A stretch of 64,000 nucleotides of DNA from Microcella flavibacter (GCF_012530535.1 NZ_CP051299.1:1922001-1986000), one strand, 5' to 3'; positions 7,695-16,408 are shown, counted from the stretch's first letter. Notes: a model not told the origin generated them from the letters alone. Program-made: numbers and translations.

Positions 7695-8702
7695 TCAGCG
7701 GTGCAGCTTCGGCAGCACCTCGCGCCCGAAGACCTCGAGGAACTCGGCCTGGTTTCGCCCGACGTTGTGCAGGTACACGCGGTCGAAGCCGAGGTCGAGG
7801 TAGCGCTGGATGGCCGCGCGGTGCACGTCGGGGTCGGCGCTCACGAGCAGCCGGTCGTCGAAGTCGTCGGGGCGCACGAGCTTCGCGATCTGCTCGAGGT
7901 CGTGCGGCGAGCGGATGTCGCTCTTCGCGAAGCGCATCCCTCCGTTCGGCCACTCGACGAGGGCGTTCGTCATCGCCTGCTCCTCGCTCGGCGCCCACGA
8001 CAGGTGCAGCCGCAGCACGCGGCTCGTGCTCGCGAGGTCGCGGCCCGCCTCGCGGGCGCCGTCCGCGAAGCGCTGGAAGAGCATCCCGATCTTGTCGATC
8101 GGCGCCGCCTCGATGATGAGGCCGTCGACGGTGCGCCCGGCGCGCTTGGCGGTGACGGGGCCGGCAGTGGCGATGAGGATGCGCGGCGCCTCGACCGGCA
8201 TCGTCCACAGCCGCGCGGTGCCCAGACGGAAGAACTCGCCGTCGTGCCGGGCCTCCTTGCCGGCGAGGGATGCCGAGAACAGCTTCGTGATGATCGTGAC
8301 GGCCTCGAACATGCGGTTGAGCCGCTCGGCGGGCTCGGGCCAGTACTGCCCGGTGACGTGCTCGCTGATGGCCTCGCCGCTGCCGATGCCGAGCCAGTGC
8401 CGGCCCGGGTAGAGGGCGGCGAGGGTGGCCGAGGACTGCGCGACCGCGGCGGGATGCACGCGGAAGGTCGGCGTCACCGGCCCCACTCCGATATCGCCCG
8501 CGGTCGCGGCGCCGAGCGCCCCGGCGACGGGCCAGACGGCGCTCGCCTGGCCCTGCTGCGGGGTGAAGGGGGCGAAGGCGTCCGCCGCCATCGTTCCGCG
8601 GAACCCGTGCTGCTCGGCGAGCCGCGCGAGCGCCACGGCCTCGGCCGGCGGGTACTGCTCGAGCGCTGCGGCGTAGCCGATGAGCGGGGCGGCGGGCGTC
8701 AT
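7695..8702 (-). CDS. LLM-class F420-dependent oxidoreductase (G6PDH-like subfamily)
   Basis: A 335-residue luciferase-like TIM-barrel oxidoreductase. The N terminus (IGYAAALEQYPPAEAVALAR, then AADAFAPFTPQQGQASAVW) and the segment RHWLGIGSGEAISEHVTG match the F420-dependent group that includes glucose-6-phosphate dehydrogenase-like enzymes. The late ILIATAGPVTAKRAG strand is also typical. Hydride transfer to or from F420 is expected; the substrate is unknown. With cofE and cofC on the same strand nearby, it is a likely user of the cofactor made there. The ATG at 8702 was chosen because homology begins at once and a CAGACT hexamer sits six bases upstream. The open frame extends a further 53 codons without family similarity. 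Confidence 0.85.
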   Translation of the reverse strand: MTPAAPLIGYAAALEQYPPAEAVALARLAEQHGFRGTMAADAFAPFTPQQGQASAVWPVAGALGAATAGDIGVGPVTPTFRVHPAAVAQSSATLAALYPGRHWLGIGSGEAISEHVTGQYWPEPAERLNRMFEAVTIITKLFSASLAGKEARHDGEFFRLGTARLWTMPVEAPRILIATAGPVTAKRAGRTVDGLIIEAAPIDKIGMLFQRFADGAREAGRDLASTSRVLRLHLSWAPSEEQAMTNALVEWPNGGMRFAKSDIRSPHDLEQIAKLVRPDDFDDRLLVSADPDVHRAAIQRYLDLGFDRVYLHNVGRNQAEFLEVFGREVLPKLHR

Positions 8703-8708
8703 TCGGCT

Positions 8709-8714
8709 AGTCTG
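8709..8714 (-). promoter_or_regulatory. weak leaderless -10 (CAGACT) of the LLM oxidoreductase
   Basis: CAGACT, six bases (AGCCGA), then ATG. It differs from TANNNT at the first base but keeps A2 and T6. Confidence 0.3.
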
Positions 8715-8809
8715 CCCCGCCGGGCGCATGCTCGTCGCCGCCGCTCGCGGGGATCCCCTCATGACATCGCGGTTCGGCGCGCTGACGCGCGACACGCCCG
8801 GGATCTCTC

Positions 8810-8839
8810 TTGCGCATCCCGGGCCGGCGGGGGTAGGTT
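8810..8839 (+). promoter_or_regulatory. sigma-70-like promoter for the small ORF at 8882
   Basis: TTGCGC (8810-8815) and TAGGTT (8834-8839) are separated by 18 bases. Transcription would start about 40 bases before the ATG at 8882. It is one of the best -35/-10 pairs seen in the window. Confidence 0.5.
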
Positions 8840-8881
8840 CCTCAGGCACGCGACCACCCACTACGCCGAAAGGAGGCCAGC

Positions 8882-8947
8882 ATGATGTTCATCACTCTCG
8901 AGGGGTTCCCCCTCACCGCCGGCGTCGTCGGCGTCCTCTCCGCCTGA
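8882..8947 (+). CDS. 21-residue small protein or leader peptide
   Basis: A 22-codon ORF (MMFITLEGFPLTAGVVGVLSA, stop TGA). A very strong Shine-Dalgarno AAAGGAGG sits eight bases before the first ATG, and the promoter described at 8810 precedes it. Such a full expression signal for a tiny hydrophobic product is unusual and argues against chance. It lies 263 bases before the next plus-strand gene (9211). It could be a stand-alone small membrane protein or a translated leader for that gene. No similarity is recognised. Confidence 0.45.
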   Translation: MMFITLEGFPLTAGVVGVLSA

Positions 8948-9210
8948 CCGGGTAGCAGATTCCGCCGCCCGCTCACGCGGTGGCGACGCTCTCGAAGCCC
9001 GATCCCCGGCTGACGCCTCCGCGTCCTCCGGCGGTCACGCCCCGTTCACGACCCCTCCCCCTTCCGCGGCCATGCTGTCGCCGATCGACGAGGGCGTCGA
9101 TCCCCTCCCGCCGCCACGAGCGGCACCCTCCCCGGCTCGGCCCCCGCCGAGGCGCGCCACCGCGCGCCGACGATGGATGCTGCGCCCGCGCCACGAAGGA
9201 ACGAACCCTC

Positions 9211-9468
9211 ATGAGCACCCTGCTCACCGCTCGACCGAGCATCCCGACCACCGTCCATCCGCCGTCCGTGCCCGCGCGCCCGCGCCGGGTCGGCCTGCCC
9301 GACCGCATCGCCCTGCGCATCGGCATCGCCCTTGTGCAGTGGAGCCGCCGACCGCGCGTCATCGTCGCGCGCGCGTCGATCGCGCACCGCCACGAGGCGC
9401 AGCGCCGCCGCCGCGACCGCGAGCAGCAGTGGCAGAGCGCCGCGCTGCTGCTCCTGCCGCCGCGATGA
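9211..9468 (+). CDS. small basic hypothetical protein
   Basis: An 85-residue Arg-rich protein. A Ser/Pro/Thr-rich start is followed by a short amphipathic or hydrophobic segment (RIALRIGIALVQWSRR) and a strongly basic C-terminal helix (HRHEAQRRRRDREQQWQ). The central segment recurs in small uncharacterised proteins of related actinobacteria (recollection, not searched). The ATG at 9211 has GAAGGA about ten bases upstream; the open frame before it lacks signals. It could bind membranes or nucleic acid; no function is assigned. A strong hairpin at 9503-9540 follows. Confidence 0.6.
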   Translation: MSTLLTARPSIPTTVHPPSVPARPRRVGLPDRIALRIGIALVQWSRRPRVIVARASIAHRHEAQRRRRDREQQWQSAALLLLPPR

Positions 9469-9502
9469 CCGCGGCAGCCGCCGCAGCATCCGCATCACCC
9501 GT

Positions 9503-9540
9503 GAAGGCCGTCGCCGAGGTTCGCCTGGGCGGCGGCCTTC
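9503..9540. terminator. bidirectional terminator hairpin
   Basis: GAAGGCCGTCGCC (9503-9515) pairs with GGCGGCGGCCTTC (9528-9540), 13 pairs including one G-T, with a 12-base loop. It lies between convergent genes (the plus-strand gene ending 9468 and coaD ending 9557). No long T run follows, as is common in GC-rich actinobacteria. Confidence 0.6.
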
Positions 9541-9556
9541 CGCCGTCGACGGGGCT

Positions 9557-10048
9557 CTAGTCCTCGGTCGGCGCCTGCAGGAACTCGGCTACCGCGCGCG
9601 GCACGTAGGGGGCGACGTCGCCGCCGAGCGAGGCGACCTGCCGCACGAGCGAGCTCGAGACGTGCGCGTGGGCGGGGTCGGGCAGCATGAAGATGGTCTC
9701 GACGCCGGCGAGGTTGCGGTTCACGATCGCCATGGGCGTCTCGTAGGCCACGTCGATCTGCGAGCGGATGCCCTTGATGAGCACGCTCGCGCCGACGTCG
9801 GTGCAGTAGTCGACGAGCAGGCCGACGCTCCAACTGGTCACGAGGATCGAGTCGGGCAGCGCGCGGTCGGCGACCGCCTGCTCGATGAGCGCGACCCGCT
9901 GCGCGATCGGCAGCATGGCCGTCTTGCCCGGGTTGTGCACCACCACGACGTGCACCTCGTCGAAGATGCGGGCGGCGCGCTCGATGACATCGAGATGCCC
10001 GAGCGTGATGGGATCGAACGACCCGGGGACGACAGCGACTCTGCTCAC
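9557..10048 (-). CDS. coaD: phosphopantetheine adenylyltransferase
   Basis: A 163-residue CoaD, the usual family length. It transfers AMP from ATP to 4'-phosphopantetheine, the penultimate step of coenzyme A synthesis. The nucleotidyltransferase motif is seen as [14 protein letters not shown], and the later [15 protein letters not shown] block and ISSSLVRQ-like SSSLVRQVA end match the family. The GTG start at 10048 follows TAGGCT by seven bases, suggesting a leaderless transcript. Its neighbours (EEP-fold gene, recG, and rsmD farther on) recall the conserved actinobacterial recG-rsmD-coaD neighbourhood. Confidence 0.95.
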   Translation of the reverse strand: MSRVAVVPGSFDPITLGHLDVIERAARIFDEVHVVVVHNPGKTAMLPIAQRVALIEQAVADRALPDSILVTSWSVGLLVDYCTDVGASVLIKGIRSQIDVAYETPMAIVNRNLAGVETIFMLPDPAHAHVSSSLVRQVASLGGDVAPYVPRAVAEFLQAPTED

Positions 10049-10055
10049 GGCGCTC

Positions 10056-10061
10056 AGCCTA
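10056..10061 (-). promoter_or_regulatory. candidate leaderless -10 (TAGGCT) of coaD
   Basis: TAGGCT, seven bases, then the GTG start. No Shine-Dalgarno is visible. Confidence 0.4.
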
Positions 10062-10106
10062 GCGAGGCCGTGTTTCCGCGACGTGACGGCCGGCCCGTCG
10101 CGCCGG

Positions 10107-10796
10107 TCAGGCCGCGCTCTCGGCCTCCTCGGCGTCCTGCGCCGTCACGAGGATGGGCAGGTGGTCGCTCGCCCCGCGCGGCAGGGTCTGCACGCTGTCG
10201 ATGAGCAGGTTGAACGAGGTGGCGAAGTCGAAGTGCCCGCGGAAGAACTTGTACCGCGTGTACGTGCGCCGATCGCTGAGCGAGAGCTCGTACCCCGACT
10301 CGCGCACCTCGGCCGTCAGGAAGTCCTTGAACAGCGGGTAGTTGAAGTCGCCGACCATGAGCGTGGGCAGACCGTCGCCGAAGCCGCGCAGGGCCTCGTG
10401 CGCGGCGCGGATCTGGTTGCGGCGCAGCGAGTTGAGGGCCGTGAGGGGCGCGGCGTGGAAGGAGGCGACGACGAGCTCGTGCCCCGACTCGCGGTCGACG
10501 AGGTGGGTGCCGAGCAGCCGCTCGTGCGCGGGCGCCGCGATGATGTCGTGCAGCGACTTCTTGAGCTGGAACGCCCCCGTCGCCTTCGACTCGAAGCGCT
10601 CGCGGTCGTAGTAGATCGCCAGCCCCAGCCGGTTGCGCTTGGTCGCGTCGGCGAGGTGCAGCGGGCCGAGCTCGGCCGGCAGATCGACGGTGTCGACCTC
10701 CTGCAGGCACAGCAGCTCGGGCGAGTGGGCGTCGATGAGCGCCGAGAGCTCGCCGATCGCGGCGTGCTTGCGCAGGTTGTAGCTGATGGCCTTCAT
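10107..10796 (-). CDS. endonuclease/exonuclease/phosphatase (DNase I-fold) protein
   Basis: A 229-residue protein of the EEP superfamily. The metal and phosphate motifs occur in order: SYNLRKH at the N terminus, CLQEVD near residue 37, GDFNYP near 145 and ASDHLPI near the C terminus. These belong to Mg-dependent phosphodiesterases such as exonuclease III, sphingomyelinases and inositol phosphatases; the substrate cannot be decided. ATG 10796 was chosen, with GGGGAGGG just upstream. The gene begins 13 bases after the recG stop, so co-expression with recG is likely. A TAGGCT hexamer overlaps the recG stop codon. Confidence 0.85.
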   Translation of the reverse strand: MKAISYNLRKHAAIGELSALIDAHSPELLCLQEVDTVDLPAELGPLHLADATKRNRLGLAIYYDRERFESKATGAFQLKKSLHDIIAAPAHERLLGTHLVDRESGHELVVASFHAAPLTALNSLRRNQIRAAHEALRGFGDGLPTLMVGDFNYPLFKDFLTAEVRESGYELSLSDRRTYTRYKFFRGHFDFATSFNLLIDSVQTLPRGASDHLPILVTAQDAEEAESAA

Positions 10797-10809
10797 GACC
10801 CTCCCCAGC

Positions 10810-12990
10810 CTAATTCTTCGCCAGGAAGGCGCGCGCACCATCGTCGAGCCGTCTTTCGAGGGCGTCTCTCAGATCGGGATGCCCGGCGAGCGAGGCATCC
10901 CCCTCGAGCACCCCGGCCGCGGCCTCGCGCGCCGCCCCGATGAGGTCGCCGTCCTTCGCGACGCGCAGCAGCCTGAGGCTGGATCGGCCCCCGCTCTGCG
11001 TCGACCCGAGCACGTCGCCCTCGCGCCGCAGCTCGAGGTCGACCTGCGCGAGCTCGAACCCGTCGAGGGTCGCGGCGACCGCCTCGACCCGCTCGCGCGC
11101 GAGGGTCTCGGGCAGCGCGGCGGTGACGAAGAGGCAGAGGCCCGGCACGCCGCCGCGGCCGACGCGGCCGCGCAGCTGGTGCAGCTGGCTGACGCCGAAG
11201 CGGTCGGCGTCGACGACGACCATCGTCGAGGCGTTGGGCACGTCGACGCCGACCTCGATGACGGTGGTGGCGACGAGCACGTCGATCTCGCCCGCGGCGA
11301 AGGAGCGCATGACGGCGTCCTTCTCCTCGGTGCCCATCCGCCCGTGCAGCGGCTCGATGCGGCGGCCGGCGAGGGAGGGGTGCTCGCGCAGCAGGGGCAC
11401 GAGCTCGGAGACGGAGGCCGGCGGGCGGTCGGCGACCTCGGCTGCAGCATCCGCCTCATCGCCGTCGGCGAGCGCGTCGGGGTCGTCCTCCTTCGTCGCC
11501 GCATCGATCGCGGGCACGACGACGAAGCCCTGGCGGCCCTGCGCGAGCTCCTCGCCGAGGCGCGCCCAGGCGCGGTGCCACAGCTCGCGGCGCTCGGCGA
11601 GCGGCACGACGTGGCTGACGATGGGGATGCGCCCGGCGGGCAGCGTCGTGATCGTCGACACGTCGAGATCGCCGAAGACGGTCATGGCGACGGTGCGCGG
11701 GATGGGCGTGGCGGTGAGCACGAGCACGTGCGGCGGCACGGCGCCCTTGCGCCGCAGGGTCTCGCGCTGCTCGACGCCGAAGCGGTGCTGCTCGTCGACG
11801 ACGACGAGGCCGAGGTCGGCGAACTGCACGAGCTCGCCGAGCAGCGCGTGGGTGCCGACGACGATGCGGGATGCTCCGCTCGCGATCGACAGCAGCACCT
11901 GGCGGCGCTGCGCCTGGCCGAGCTGGCCGGTGAGCAGCACAGGCCGCAGGCGGGCGGCGAGATCCGGCCCGAGCGCCGCGACGATGGAGCGCAGGTGCTG
12001 GGCAGCGAGCACCTCCGTCGGGGCGAGCAGCGCGCTCTGGCCGCCGTCCTCGGCGACGGCGAGCATCGCCCGCACGGCGACGAGGGTCTTGCCCGAGCCG
12101 ACCTCGCCCTGCACGAGCCGGTTCATCGGCACCGCCTGGGCCATGTCGCGCGCGACCTCCTCGCCGACGAGCTGCTGGTCGTCGGTGAGGGAGAAGGGCA
12201 GGGCCGCGTCGAAGCCGGCGAGCAGTGCGCCGGGGTGCCGCGGGGTCGCGGGGCTCTCGCGCAGCTGGGCGCGGCGCTGCAGCAGCGCGGCCTGCAGCAG
12301 GAATGCCTCGTGGAACCGCAGGGTGTCGCGCGCGGTGCGCCACTGGCGGTCGTCCTCGGGCTGGTGGATCCAGGTGAGGGCGCGCTCGAGGTCGAGCAGA
12401 TCGAACTCGGCGCGCACGGCGGGCGGGACGGGGTCGGTCATGCCGGCGATCGACGCGAGAGCGACATCCATCGCCTTCGCGATCTGCCAGCTGGCGACCG
12501 TCGAGGTGGCGGGGTAGATCGGGATGGGCTGCATCGCCCACCTCTTGGCCTGCTCGCTGCCGACGGCGGGCGCCTCGTCGGGGTCGAAGAGCTCGTAGTC
12601 GGGGTGGGCGAGCTGGCGGATGCCCCGGTACTCGCCGACCTTGCCGGCGAAGATGCCGCGGCGGCCGACCGTGAGGTCGTTCTTGCGCCAGGCCTGGTTG
12701 AAGAAGGTGAGGATGAGGATGCCCCGCCCGTCGCTGATCTTCACCTCGAGGATGGAGCCGCGGCGGGCGCGCATCGTGCGCTCGGTGACCTCGAGCACGT
12801 CGGCGACGATCGTGACCGACTCGTCGACCTGCAACTCGCTCAGCGCGGTGAGCTCGCCGCGGCGGGCGTAGCGGCGCGGGTAGTGGCTCAGCAGGTCGCC
12901 GACGGTGAGCATGCCGAAGCCCCGCTTGAGCGCGTTGGCGCTGCGGTCGCCGAGGGCGCTCGCGAGCTTCGCGTCGAGGGGGCCGGTCAC
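10810..12990 (-). CDS. recG: ATP-dependent DNA helicase RecG
   Basis: A 726-residue RecG helicase that regresses stalled replication forks and processes recombination intermediates. The N-terminal wedge/OB region (residues 1-250) includes GDLLSHYPRRYARR. The helicase core shows Walker A GEVGSGKTLVA, VVDEQHRFGVEQR (motif II), LTATPIPRT (motif III) and the late QLRGRVGRGG (motif VI). A charged Glu/Asp/Ala-rich insertion lies between the two helicase lobes, around the segment encoded near 11450. The GTG start is seven bases after TACCGT. The EEP gene follows 13 bases downstream. Confidence 0.95.
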   Translation of the reverse strand: MTGPLDAKLASALGDRSANALKRGFGMLTVGDLLSHYPRRYARRGELTALSELQVDESVTIVADVLEVTERTMRARRGSILEVKISDGRGILILTFFNQAWRKNDLTVGRRGIFAGKVGEYRGIRQLAHPDYELFDPDEAPAVGSEQAKRWAMQPIPIYPATSTVASWQIAKAMDVALASIAGMTDPVPPAVRAEFDLLDLERALTWIHQPEDDRQWRTARDTLRFHEAFLLQAALLQRRAQLRESPATPRHPGALLAGFDAALPFSLTDDQQLVGEEVARDMAQAVPMNRLVQGEVGSGKTLVAVRAMLAVAEDGGQSALLAPTEVLAAQHLRSIVAALGPDLAARLRPVLLTGQLGQAQRRQVLLSIASGASRIVVGTHALLGELVQFADLGLVVVDEQHRFGVEQRETLRRKGAVPPHVLVLTATPIPRTVAMTVFGDLDVSTITTLPAGRIPIVSHVVPLAERRELWHRAWARLGEELAQGRQGFVVVPAIDAATKEDDPDALADGDEADAAAEVADRPPASVSELVPLLREHPSLAGRRIEPLHGRMGTEEKDAVMRSFAAGEIDVLVATTVIEVGVDVPNASTMVVVDADRFGVSQLHQLRGRVGRGGVPGLCLFVTAALPETLARERVEAVAATLDGFELAQVDLELRREGDVLGSTQSGGRSSLRLLRVAKDGDLIGAAREAAAGVLEGDASLAGHPDLRDALERRLDDGARAFLAKN

Positions 12991-12995
12991 GCCCT

Positions 12996-14066
12996 CTACG
13001 GTAGCCGCGCCGACCGACGCCGCCGCGCGGGGGCGGGGATCGCGACCGGGGAGGTGCGGGGGTGCGCGACGTGGTCGCCGGTGGGGGCGGATCCGGCGGC
13101 GGCGTCATCGGCGTCGAGCTCCGGCGCGGCCGGCCCGGCGATGCCGTCGGCGTGCTCGGCATCGCCGCTCGTGTCGGAGCGCACGAAGGCGATGCCGCCG
13201 AGGATGAGCAGCCCGCCGAGGCCCTGCAGCGCGGTGAGCTGCTCGCCGATGAGCAGGAAGGCCCACAGCGAGGCCATCGCCACCTCGAGCAGGCCCATGA
13301 AGGCGGCGAGGCGCGCGCCGAGGATGGCGCTCGCGCTGATGCTCGAGGCGTAGGCGATCGCGGTGGAGATGATGCCGACGAGCAGCAGCGGCACCCACCA
13401 GGCGGCGACTGTGCCCAGCACCTCGACGTCGGCGAAGGAGGCCGTCATCGGCAGCAGGCCGGTGAGGCCGACGAGGCCGAGCAGCGCGGCGCTCAGCAGC
13501 AGGGCGACGCAGGCGAGAGCGATCGAGGGAAGGCCGTGCGCGGGGCGCGCGGCGATGACGTAGTAGCCGGCGGCACCGACCATGGCGCCCGCGGCGAGCG
13601 CGACGCCCACCGGGTCGAGCGCGCCGTCGCCGCCGGGCGCGACGATGAGCACGAGCCCGGCCACGGCGAGCGCCGAGCCGATGAGCACGACGGGGCGCGG
13701 GGCGCGGCGGCTGAGCACCCAGGCGACGAGAACGAGCAGCAGCGGCGCCATGTACTCGATGAGGATGGCCGTGCCGACGGGGATGGTCTGCAGCGAGGCG
13801 AAGTAGAACAGCTGCGTGCCGACGACGCCGACGAGCGCCATGCCGAGGATGCGCCAGCGGCCGACCCACAGCGTGCGCCAGCGGCCGCGCAGCTGCACGA
13901 GCGCGATGGGCAGCAGCACGAGACCGCCGATGAGCACGCGCACGGCGACGGCCGCGGCGGGGCTCCAACCGGCCTGCAGGAGCGGCTTGACGAGGGCGCC
14001 CGAGGTGCCGAAGGAGGCGGCGGCGAGGAGTCCGAGGGCGAGGCCGGCGGCGATCGGGCGGGGCAT
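12996..14066 (-). CDS. EamA/RhaT-type DMT-superfamily transporter
   Basis: A 356-residue ten-helix transporter with two EamA repeats. The first contains ALGLLAAASFGTSGALVKPL and VGVVGTQLFYFASLQTIPVG; the second GAAGYYVIAA and FMGLLEVAMASLWAFLLIGE. Such proteins export amino acids or other metabolites; no substrate can be named. About 55 residues of Asp/Ala/Pro-rich tail follow the last helix. The open frame starts at GTG 14090, but AGACAGG lies six bases before the ATG at 14066, which is preferred; ATG 14072 is an alternative. The gene is divergent from the CGNR regulator at 14152, an arrangement that often means the regulator controls the exporter. Confidence 0.85.
   Translation of the reverse strand: MPRPIAAGLALGLLAAASFGTSGALVKPLLQAGWSPAAAVAVRVLIGGLVLLPIALVQLRGRWRTLWVGRWRILGMALVGVVGTQLFYFASLQTIPVGTAILIEYMAPLLLVLVAWVLSRRAPRPVVLIGSALAVAGLVLIVAPGGDGALDPVGVALAAGAMVGAAGYYVIAARPAHGLPSIALACVALLLSAALLGLVGLTGLLPMTASFADVEVLGTVAAWWVPLLLVGIISTAIAYASSISASAILGARLAAFMGLLEVAMASLWAFLLIGEQLTALQGLGGLLILGGIAFVRSDTSGDAEHADGIAGPAAPELDADDAAAGSAPTGDHVAHPRTSPVAIPAPARRRRSARLP
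12998..13003 (-). promoter_or_regulatory. candidate leaderless -10 (TACCGT) of recG
   Basis: TACCGT, seven bases, then GTG of recG. It overlaps the 3' end of the upstream EamA gene, so recG may be expressed independently. Confidence 0.4.
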
Positions 14067-14151
14067 GGGCATCCTGTCTCGGATTGGCACCGTCAGGAGT
14101 GCGGCACCCGTTCACCGCTGACGCTAGGCTCTCGATGGATAAGGAGTCAAA

Positions 14152-14718
14152 TTGCATTTCGCCCCTGACACCGATGAGGTGCTGCGCTTCGACATCGCGC
14201 TCGCCAACACCGCGCCGACGGCCTCCCGCAGCGGGCTCGACGAGCTCGCGACCCCGGCCGATCTCACCGCTCTGCTCGACGAGTGGCGCTTCTCGGGCCG
14301 CTTCGACCGCGACGCCGCGGAGCTCGCCGCGGTGCACGGGTTCCGCGACGAGCTGCGGGCGCTCTGGGCGCTCGATCGCGACGCGATGGCCGGGCGCGTC
14401 AATGCGATGCTGCGCGAGACCGACGCCCAGCCCCGGCTCGAGCGCCATGACGGATTCGACTGGCACCTGCACACGACGCCGATGGATGCTCCGCTCATCG
14501 ACCGCATCCGCGCCGAGGCCGCGCTCGCCCTCGTCGACGTCGTGCGCACCGACGAGACGGAGCGCATGCGGGTCTGCGCCGCCCCCGACTGCACGGGCCT
14601 GCTCATCGACCTGTCGCGCAACGGATCGAAGCGCTTCTGCAGCGTGCGGTGCGGCAACCGCGTGAACATGATCGCGTTCCGGGAGCGGCGGTCCGACCGG
14701 GCTAGCGTGGAACCGTGA
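14152..14718 (+). CDS. CGNR zinc-finger (ABATE-domain) transcriptional regulator
   Basis: A 188-residue protein. An N-terminal ABATE domain (FDIALANTAPTASRSGLDEL, LLDEWRFSGRFDRDAAEL) is followed by a C-terminal CGNR zinc finger, with cysteines in RVCAAPDC and RFCSVRCGNR. Family members are stress-linked putative transcription factors. The TTG start at 14152 is supported by AAGGAG six bases upstream and by homology starting immediately. It diverges from the EamA transporter, its probable target, and its stop overlaps the GTG of rsmD by four bases (GTGA), giving translational coupling. Confidence 0.8.
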   Translation: MHFAPDTDEVLRFDIALANTAPTASRSGLDELATPADLTALLDEWRFSGRFDRDAAELAAVHGFRDELRALWALDRDAMAGRVNAMLRETDAQPRLERHDGFDWHLHTTPMDAPLIDRIRAEAALALVDVVRTDETERMRVCAAPDCTGLLIDLSRNGSKRFCSVRCGNRVNMIAFRERRSDRASVEP

Positions 14719-15335
14719 CGCGCATCATCGCCGGGTTCGCCGGCTCCCTCACCCTGCAGGTGCCGAAGGTCGGCACGAGGCCGACGAGCGATCGCGTGCG
14801 CGAGGCGATCTTCAGCGCGCTGTCGGCGCGCGGGCTCATCGAGGGCGCGCGCGTGCTCGACCTCTACGCCGGCAGCGGAGCGCTCGGGTTGGAGGCGGCC
14901 TCGCGCGGAGCATCCCGCGTCGTGCTCGTCGAGAAGAGCCACGCCGCGGTGCAGGTCTGCAAGCGCAACGCCGAGCTCGTGCGGGCCCGCGCCCGCGGGG
15001 ACGGGCCCGACGTCACGGTGAGCGGCAAGCCCGTGCAGTCGTTCCTGACCTCGACCGCGGGCAGTGCGGCGCACCGGTACGACCTCGTGCTCGTCGATCC
15101 GCCCTACGAGCTCGGCGGGCTCGAGCTCGACCACGTGCTCCGCGCGCTCGTGCCGCACCTCGCGCCCGACGCGGTCGTCGTGCTCGAGCGCTCGAGCCGC
15201 AGCCCCGTGCCCGAGTGGCCCGCGGGGCTCGCGCTCGACCGGCGCAGCGACTACGGCGAGACGGCGGTGTTCTGGCTCGACGCCCTCGCGGACGAGACGG
15301 ACGGGCCGGACGGATCGGACGAGCCGGGCGCCTAG
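14715..15335 (+). CDS. rsmD: 16S rRNA (guanine966-N2)-methyltransferase RsmD
   Basis: A 206-residue SAM-dependent methyltransferase acting on 16S rRNA G966. Motifs seen are the RsmD start RIIAGFAGSLTLQVPKVGTR, PTSDRVREAIFSAL, the SAM loop DLYAGSGALGLEAASRG and the catalytic LVDPPYELGG. The GTG start overlaps the CGNR stop. The final TAG overlaps the stop of the convergent thiL in a shared CTAG, so there is no intergenic terminator. Confidence 0.95.
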   Translation: MTRIIAGFAGSLTLQVPKVGTRPTSDRVREAIFSALSARGLIEGARVLDLYAGSGALGLEAASRGASRVVLVEKSHAAVQVCKRNAELVRARARGDGPDVTVSGKPVQSFLTSTAGSAAHRYDLVLVDPPYELGGLELDHVLRALVPHLAPDAVVVLERSSRSPVPEWPAGLALDRRSDYGETAVFWLDALADETDGPDGSDEPGA

Positions 15336-16369
15336 CCCGCCTGCCCGCTCCAGTCCGCGAACGGATCCCACCCGCCGCGCTCGTCGACCGCGCGCCCGTC
15401 GACGAGCACCGCCGGCGCGGGGGCGCCCGCCGAGTCGAGAGGCGCCGCGACGACCCGCCCGATCTCGACGAAGCCGCCCGGCAGCCCCGCCGCGGCGACC
15501 TCCGCCGGGAACGTCGCGAGCAGCGAGTGGTCCTCCCCGCCGGCGAGCGCGTGCGGGCCCGCCGCCGCGAGCAGCGCGCCGTCGAGGTCGAGCCCGACGC
15601 CGCTCGCGCGAGCGACCCGGCGGGCGTCGAGCGCCAGGCCGTCGCTGAGGTCGAGCATGGCGGTGGCTCCGGCCCGGGCGGCGAGGGGGCCGTCGGCGAT
15701 GGGCGGTCGCGGCGCGAGCTGGGCCGACAGCGGTTCGGGATGCTCGGCGCGCAGCCGGGCGGCGGCAGCGGCATCCGGCGCCCCCGTTGCATCGACGCCC
15801 CGCTCGAACAGCAGCGCGAGCCCCTCGGCCGCGAGCCCCAGCGGGCCGGAGACCGCGATCACGTCGCCCTCCCCCGCGCCGGAGCGCGTCACGGGCGCGC
15901 GCCCCTCGAGATCGCCGAACGCCGTCACGGCGATCGTCAGCACGCTCGAGACGCTGAGGTCGCCGCCGACGACGCCGCAGCCCGGCGCGAGCGCGGCGCA
16001 GGCGTCGCGCATGCCGTCGGCGAAGGCCTCGAGCTCGGCCACCGGGGTGCCGCCGGGCGCGGCGAGGGCGACGACGAGGGCGGTCGGCCGGGCGCCCATC
16101 GCGGCGACGTCGCTGAGGTTGGTGGCCGCGGCCTTCCAGCCGAGGTCGTGCATGGTCGACCACGCCGTGCGGAAGTCGGGGCCGTGGATCATCATGTCGG
16201 TCGTCACCACGTAGCGGCCGTCGGCGGCGGCGAGCACGGCGGCGTCGTCGCCCGGCCCGAGGAGGGTCGCGGCCGACTCGGGCAGGCGCGGGATGATGCG
16301 GGCGAGGGCGGCGAGCTCGCCGACGGCGTCGAGGGAGTCGAGCGGGTCGGCGGTGCACGCAACGGGCAT
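15332..16369 (-). CDS. thiL: thiamine-monophosphate kinase
   Basis: A 345-residue ThiL that phosphorylates thiamine monophosphate to the diphosphate. Seen are LLGPGDDAAVL near residue 36, TTDMMIHGPDFRTAW, GWKAAATNLSDVAAMGARP and GVVGGDLSVSS, then MLDLSDGLALDARR in the C-terminal ATP domain. The ATG is six bases after TACCGT, pointing to leaderless transcription. The 39-base gap to the divergent membrane protein at 16409 holds both -10 elements. Its position next to DUF3515 and a ddl-type gene matches other actinobacteria. Confidence 0.93.
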   Translation of the reverse strand: MPVACTADPLDSLDAVGELAALARIIPRLPESAATLLGPGDDAAVLAAADGRYVVTTDMMIHGPDFRTAWSTMHDLGWKAAATNLSDVAAMGARPTALVVALAAPGGTPVAELEAFADGMRDACAALAPGCGVVGGDLSVSSVLTIAVTAFGDLEGRAPVTRSGAGEGDVIAVSGPLGLAAEGLALLFERGVDATGAPDAAAAARLRAEHPEPLSAQLAPRPPIADGPLAARAGATAMLDLSDGLALDARRVARASGVGLDLDGALLAAAGPHALAGGEDHSLLATFPAEVAAAGLPGGFVEIGRVVAAPLDSAGAPAPAVLVDGRAVDERGGWDPFADWSGQAG

Positions 16370-16375
16370 ATGCCC

Positions 16376-16381
16376 ACGGTA
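16376..16381 (-). promoter_or_regulatory. candidate leaderless -10 (TACCGT) of thiL
   Basis: TACCGT, spacer GGGCAT, then ATG of thiL. It faces the CAGACT element at 16397-16402 for the divergent gene. Confidence 0.45.
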
Positions 16382-16396
16382 GCGCGGCGCGCCCGG

Positions 16397-16402
16397 CAGA
16401 CT
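16397..16402 (+). promoter_or_regulatory. weak leaderless -10 (CAGACT) of the gene at 16409
   Basis: CAGACT, spacer GGGGGC, then ATG at 16409. The first base differs from TANNNT. Confidence 0.3.
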
Positions 16403-16408
16403 GGGGGC

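Noticed and set aside
9072-9560. Alternative plus-strand ORF across the small basic gene
   Set aside because: Pro/Arg/Ala low-complexity sequence in another frame. The ATG at 9211 in the chosen frame has the ribosome-binding site and a terminator follows.
10786-13353. Plus-strand open frame of 855 codons opposite recG
   Set aside because: An antisense shadow; recG motifs on the other strand are complete.
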